Source: Streptomyces sp. L2 (GTDB lineage Bacteria > Actinomycetota > Actinomycetes > Streptomycetales > Streptomycetaceae). From it: DNA of 64,000 nucleotides. The translations under genes were made by a program, and so were the position numbers. Below the pieces are notes generated by a model that was not told the DNA's origin, did no database searches, and saw only the letters and a list, made by a program, of their open reading frames with translations. Each line of letters begins with the position of its first letter. Positions within the stretch are counted from its first letter, which is position 1. Shown in pieces: positions 60,550 through 64,000 of this stretch. The stretch covers positions 2,728,001 through 2,792,000 of the forward strand of contig NZ_QBDT01000001.1 of NCBI RefSeq assembly GCF_004124325.1, read 5' to 3'.

Positions 60550-62446
60550 TGTCCAGGGTGACGTACTGGCTGGCGCTGCTGCTGGGCGACTGGCTCTCGT
60601 AGGTGATGAGGGCGACGATGCCGTCCTGCGTGGTCGCGCAGAGCTGCCTGCCCTTGGAGAAGCGGCTCAGGGAGATCTCCTGGGGGAGGTAGCGGGTGTC
60701 CTGCTTGCAGGCGTCCAGCGAGCCCGCCTCGCCCTGGTCGAGCAGGACGAGCTTGGTGTTGTAGGAGCCGAAGGAGCAGGAGTCGCTGTCGCAGCTCAGG
60801 TACAGGTCGTCGTAGTTGGAGTCGTGCGGGACGAGCGGCTGGTCGCTGAACTTCAGGTAGTAGCCGTCGGCCAGGTTGAAGTTCTTGTAGACGGTGGGGG
60901 CCGCGGTGCTGCCGGAGGACGCGTCGGCCTGCCCGCCGGTGTTCTGGTCGCCCGTGTTCTGGCCGCCTGAGTTCTGGTCGTCGCTCTGCGCGCTCCTGGT
61001 GGGCTTCGTGCCGGAGGTCTTGGTGCCGGTGGGCTGGGTGGCCGCGCCGTTCTTGTGGGAGCCTCCGCCGCCGTCGAGCACGCCGCTCTTGAGCACGCCG
61101 ACGGCCGCGCCGGCGAGGACGAGGACTCCCACGACGGCACCGACGACCAGCCCGGTCTTCCGGCGCCGGGCGGGGCGGTCGCCGGGGGTGGTGCCGGGGC
61201 CGACCGGGCCGCCGGGTGCGCCGGGACCGCCGTAGGGGGCGTGGCCGCCGGTGGCCCATGGCGGGGCGGGCGTGTGCTGGACGGGCTGAACGGGCTGGAC
61301 CGGGTGCGCGGTCTGCGTGGGCGCGTGGTGGGGCTGCACCGGCTGGACGGGCTGAACCGGCTGAGCCGTCTGCGTCGGGACGTACTGCGGCTGGACGGGA
61401 GGCTGCTGGGGCTGTGTGGAGGGCTGCTGGGCGGGCCGCGGGGGCTGGGAGGGCTGTTGCGGCTGCTGGTCGGCGGCCGTCGGCGGGTGCTGGGGCGCCG
61501 CGGGCACGGCCGCCGGGGTCGCGGGCAGCGGCTGGGGCGCGTTGTAGCGGTCGGCGATGACGGTGGTCACCGCGTTCGGCAGCCAGTCCTCGGGGCGGCG
61601 CAGTTGCGTCGCGCCGGACGCGGCGTTGCACAGGGCGAGGACCTCGGCGAGCGTGGGGCGCTCGTCGGGTTCCTTGGCGAGGCAGCGGCTTACCAGCTCG
61701 GTGAGTTCGGCGGGGAGCCCGGCGAGGTCGGGTTCCTCGTGCACGATCCGGTAGAGCACCGCGTGGGAGGGGCCGTCGCCGTGGGCGGAGCGGCCGAGGG
61801 CGGCGAAGGCGGCGACCTGGCCGAGGGCGAACACGTCGGAGCGCGGGCCGACGGTACGGCCGGCCGCCTGTTCCGGGGACATGAACGCGGGCGTGCCGAC
61901 GGTGACCCCGCTGCCGGTCAGCGCGGTGGTGTCGGCGGCGCGGGCGATGCCGAAGTCGATGACGCGGGGGCCGTCGGCGGCGAGCAGCACGTTGGACGGC
62001 TTCAGGTCGCGGTGCACGATGCCGGCGCCGTGCACGACCTGGAGGGCCTCGGCCACGCCCGCGGTGAGCAGCAGGACGGTCGCGGCGGGCATCGCCCCGT
62101 GTTCGGCGACGGCCGCGGCGAGGGTCGGGCCGGAGACGTAGGCGGTCGCGAGCCAGGGGTGCGCTCCGTCGGTGTCGCTGTCGATCACCGGGGCGGTGTA
62201 GAGGCCCTGGACGCGTTCGGCGGCGCGCACCTCCTGGGCGAACCGCCGCCGGAACTCGGGGTCTTCGGCGAACTCGGGCCGGATCACCTTGATGGCGACG
62301 GCGCGTCCGCCGGGCGTGTGCGACAGGTACACATTGCCCATGCCGCCGGCGCCGAGCCGGGCGGCGAGCCGGTACCCGCCGATCGTCTTCGGGTCGTCCT
62401 CGGCCAGTGTCTGGAAAACCCCGTGGGCCATGCCCTCGCCGTTCAT
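60509..62446 (-). CDS. Membrane serine/threonine protein kinase (PknB type)
   Basis: The 645-residue protein has an N-terminal kinase domain (YRLAARLGAGGMGNVYLS; VAIKVI; HRDLKPSNVLL; DFGIARA; GTPAFMSPEQA), about residues 20-280. A Pro/Gln-rich linker follows with repeated QPVQPVQPV and PTQTA units, then one membrane helix (TGLVVGAVVGVLVLAGAAVGVL). The extracellular part starts with a Gly/Asn/Gln-rich stretch and ends in a Cys-containing domain (LYLSCDSDSCSFGSYN ... CATTQDGIVALITYES). ATG 62446 matches the kinase start; the frame extends upstream without similarity. Its 3' end overlaps the LAL gene. Confidence 0.92.
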   Translation of the reverse strand: MNGEGMAHGVFQTLAEDDPKTIGGYRLAARLGAGGMGNVYLSHTPGGRAVAIKVIRPEFAEDPEFRRRFAQEVRAAERVQGLYTAPVIDSDTDGAHPWLATAYVSGPTLAAAVAEHGAMPAATVLLLTAGVAEALQVVHGAGIVHRDLKPSNVLLAADGPRVIDFGIARAADTTALTGSGVTVGTPAFMSPEQAAGRTVGPRSDVFALGQVAAFAALGRSAHGDGPSHAVLYRIVHEEPDLAGLPAELTELVSRCLAKEPDERPTLAEVLALCNAASGATQLRRPEDWLPNAVTTVIADRYNAPQPLPATPAAVPAAPQHPPTAADQQPQQPSQPPRPAQQPSTQPQQPPVQPQYVPTQTAQPVQPVQPVQPHHAPTQTAHPVQPVQPVQHTPAPPWATGGHAPYGGPGAPGGPVGPGTTPGDRPARRRKTGLVVGAVVGVLVLAGAAVGVLKSGVLDGGGGSHKNGAATQPTGTKTSGTKPTRSAQSDDQNSGGQNTGDQNTGGQADASSGSTAAPTVYKNFNLADGYYLKFSDQPLVPHDSNYDDLYLSCDSDSCSFGSYNTKLVLLDQGEAGSLDACKQDTRYLPQEISLSRFSKGRQLCATTQDGIVALITYESQSPSSSASQYVTLDISIWRDAVPPVQD

Positions 62447-62522
62447 CGTTCCCCCGTCACGCAAACTGGTCAGCGGCGCACGGATCTTAGCGTGACCGGA
62501 CACCGCTCGGCCCGGTCCTCGG

Positions 62523-63644
62523 CTATGCGGGCGCGACCGTCGCCAAACGGTGCACGTCCCGTGCCGTCCCCGTGACTGAGGACAGGAATCCGTGGGCGCG
62601 GGGTGAGGCGGTCCGGGTCAGCCAGGCGGGGTCGATGTCGCAGACGGCGACGCGGACTCCGGTGCCGGTCAGGGCGAGGGGCAGGGTGTGGACGACGGTG
62701 GAGGGGAAGCTGAGGACGGTACGGCCGATGGGGCCGCGGCGGGCGATGAGTTCGAGGGGCAGGTCGGGGCGGACGATCTCCAGTCCCGTCCGCCCGGCCA
62801 GTCGGTGCAGTTTGTCGGTGCTCTCGCGGCGGTGGGCGAAGTAGCGGGTGGCACCGTGGGTTTGGGCGAGCGTGCGGACCGCGTCCAGGTAGGCGCCGTC
62901 GTCGACCACGCCGGTCTCCACCAGTGAGGTGCCCACGAGGTCCGCGCCCTTGGTGATGCGAGGTGGGCCGAAGCGGGCGCGGGTCCAGGCGAAGTCGTTG
63001 GCGGTGAGGGTGACACCGTCCGGGGCCCGGTTCACCGGCATCGAGGAGAACACCTCGACCCGGCGGCCCCCGGCCGGGGTGAGGCGGCGGCGGGCGGCCG
63101 CGGAGACCGGGGCGAACAGCAGGTCGCGGGGGCCGGGGCGGCCGCCCTTGCGGTGCCAGCGCACCAGCCGTTCGCCGTGCGCGAGTTGGGCGACGAACTC
63201 CATGGTGGCGGTGCCGTCGTCGACGACGACCAGGTCGCGGGCCCGGGTGATGGTCAGCAGCAGTTGCACGTAGCGGGAGAAGGGGTCACCCATGACGACC
63301 CGGCCGGCGCGGCGCAGCCGGCCGGCCAGGCCGCCGATGGTGTGGAAGGGGGCGGTGGTGCCGCCCCGCGCCTCCTCCCAGCACACCCGGTGCCCCTCGT
63401 CCCGGGCCAGGTCGGCCATGCGGCGCAGCTGGCCGCGGGTCATGGGGTCGGTGGGGGCGAGGACGACGACGGTGAGATCCGCGCCGGCCGGGGCGTGGGT
63501 GCGGGCGTCGGCGTCGCCCTGGCCGTGCACGTGCGCCCACTCCAGTACGTTCAGCAGTTGTACCGGGCTCTCCACGAAGGCGAGCGTGTGGCCGGGTTCG
63601 TCCGGCTCGCCGGGGTGGCCGGTCTGGCCGGCGCGGGGTCTCAT
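62523..63644 (-). CDS. Glycosyltransferase family 52-like protein
   Basis: The 373-residue protein opens with HTLAFVESPVQLLNVLEW (the ESPxQLL pattern of GT52 sialyl-type transferases) and has DLVVVDDGTATMEFV (DDG), TSLVETGVV, GATRYFAHRRESTDKLHRL (HRRE) and IGRTVLSFPSTVVHTLPL. This family transfers sialic or related acids to glycans. It lies 35 bp after neuB on the same strand, so a nonulosonic-acid cell-wall polymer (teichulosonic acid in S. coelicolor) is the likely product. Confidence 0.85.
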   Translation of the reverse strand: MRPRAGQTGHPGEPDEPGHTLAFVESPVQLLNVLEWAHVHGQGDADARTHAPAGADLTVVVLAPTDPMTRGQLRRMADLARDEGHRVCWEEARGGTTAPFHTIGGLAGRLRRAGRVVMGDPFSRYVQLLLTITRARDLVVVDDGTATMEFVAQLAHGERLVRWHRKGGRPGPRDLLFAPVSAAARRRLTPAGGRRVEVFSSMPVNRAPDGVTLTANDFAWTRARFGPPRITKGADLVGTSLVETGVVDDGAYLDAVRTLAQTHGATRYFAHRRESTDKLHRLAGRTGLEIVRPDLPLELIARRGPIGRTVLSFPSTVVHTLPLALTGTGVRVAVCDIDPAWLTRTASPRAHGFLSSVTGTARDVHRLATVAPA

Positions 63645-63679
63645 CGTCGTAGGACCGTCCCGTGATCGGTGGACCGGTG

Positions 63680-64000
63680 TCAGACCGCGACCGGTTCGCC
63701 CGCCGCCGCCGCGATCTCCGCCTCGGCGACGACGCCGGTGACGCGGCGCAGCTTCTTCATGGGGCCGCGCTCGGAGTCGTAGACCTTCTTGACGCCGTCG
63801 CCGAGGGAGGCCTCGATGGTGCGGATGTCGCGGACCAGGCGGGTCAGGCCCTGCGGTTCGACGGAGGCGGCCTGGTCGGAGCCCCACATGGCGCGGTCGA
63901 GCGTGATGTGCCGCTCGACGAAGGCGGCGCCGAGGGCGACGGCGGCCAGGGTGGTCTGCAGGCCGGTCTCGTGCCCGGAGTAGCCGATCGGGACGTTCGG
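63680..64000 (-). CDS. neuB: N-acylneuraminate-9-phosphate/N-acetylneuraminate synthase family, C-terminal part
   Basis: The last 106 codons of a NeuB-type synthase are inside the window; the 5' end continues beyond 64000. Visible are PNVPIGYSGHETGLQTTLAAVALGAAFVERHITLDRAMWGSDQAASVEPQGLTRLVRDIRTIEASLGDG and the RGPMKKLRR tail. These enzymes condense phosphoenolpyruvate with a hexose or acylhexosamine to make sialic acid, Kdn or relatives. The SAF antifreeze-like domain seems absent or very short: the chain ends soon after KKLRRVTGVVAEAEIAAAAGEPVAV. Confidence 0.88.
   Translation of the reverse strand, partial: PNVPIGYSGHETGLQTTLAAVALGAAFVERHITLDRAMWGSDQAASVEPQGLTRLVRDIRTIEASLGDGVKKVYDSERGPMKKLRRVTGVVAEAEIAAAAGEPVAV

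Noticed and set aside
1..64000. CRISPR arrays, tRNA/rRNA genes, insertion sequences, integrases or att sites
   Set aside because: Looked for on both strands by eye; no regularly spaced repeats with unique spacers, no cloverleaf or rRNA-like sequence, and no transposase or integrase motifs were seen, even around the accessory toxin region.

Overview
The window is chromosomal DNA from a high-GC actinomycete, almost certainly Streptomyces. The base composition, GTG/TTG starts, leaderless promoters and the gene order birA, pccB, accE, maf, accA, deoR-type regulator, punA, deoC, sigQ, afsQ1, afsQ2, add, deoA, cdd, nucleoside ABC transporter and bmpA all fit the S. coelicolor-type core chromosome. 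I identify 56 genes and see no tRNA, rRNA, CRISPR array, transposase or origin.

Layout. (1) 1-7.2 kb: biotin and acyl-CoA carboxylase block: biotin ligase, propionyl-CoA carboxylase beta and epsilon subunits, Maf, and the biotin carboxylase/BCCP subunit. (2) 7.2-19.2 kb: DeoR-type regulator, NAD(P)H-quinone dehydrogenase, gamma-glutamylcyclotransferase, purine nucleoside phosphorylase, phosphosugar mutase, an MFS exporter, deoxyribose-phosphate aldolase and a pair of aldehyde dehydrogenase genes, the second lacking catalytic residues. (3) 19.2-26.9 kb: accessory DNA: an HTH/DUF397 pair, then a 1640-residue secreted polymorphic toxin with an adjacent candidate immunity gene. (4) 26.9-30.0 kb: DoxX, GTP cyclohydrolase I and FAD reductase genes divergent from a cysteine-bearing HTH regulator. 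(5) 30.1-37.4 kb: small secreted proteins, a uridine-kinase-like protein, sigQ, and afsQ1-afsQ2-lipoprotein. (6) 37.5-52.3 kb: adenosine deaminase, transport and regulatory genes, then the nucleoside uptake and catabolism operon (ABC ATPase, two permeases, cdd, deoA) and its lipoprotein receptor. (7) 52.5-64 kb: M20 amidohydrolase, an ArgJ homologue, a secreted M1-type peptidase, a large LuxR-family ATPase regulator, a Ser/Thr kinase, and the start of a nonulosonic-acid cell-wall glycopolymer cluster (GT52-like transferase, NeuB).

The most interesting signal is a 12-bp palindrome, CTACGCGCGTAG, or a close variant. I found it upstream of all five nucleoside-salvage transcription units (punA, deoC, add, the ABC-cdd-deoA operon, bmpA) and saw it nowhere else in the window. 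It sits at or beside the -10 region. Three of these genes (punA, deoC, add) also have a -10 hexamer exactly six bases before the start codon, so they look leaderless. This points to one regulon covering uptake (BmpA/ABC), deamination (Cdd, Add), phosphorolysis (PunA, DeoA), pentose-phosphate processing (phosphosugar mutase, DeoC) and aldehyde disposal (the ALDH pair). The ABC ATPase also appears to start at a non-canonical ATC codon.

Other points of note are a polymorphic toxin with an RNase A-like C-terminal domain released by a Hint domain, a split ALDH16-like enzyme pair, and a redox-type module under a possible Fe-S regulator. There are also two families of dispersed intergenic repeats, which in places form strong hairpins.
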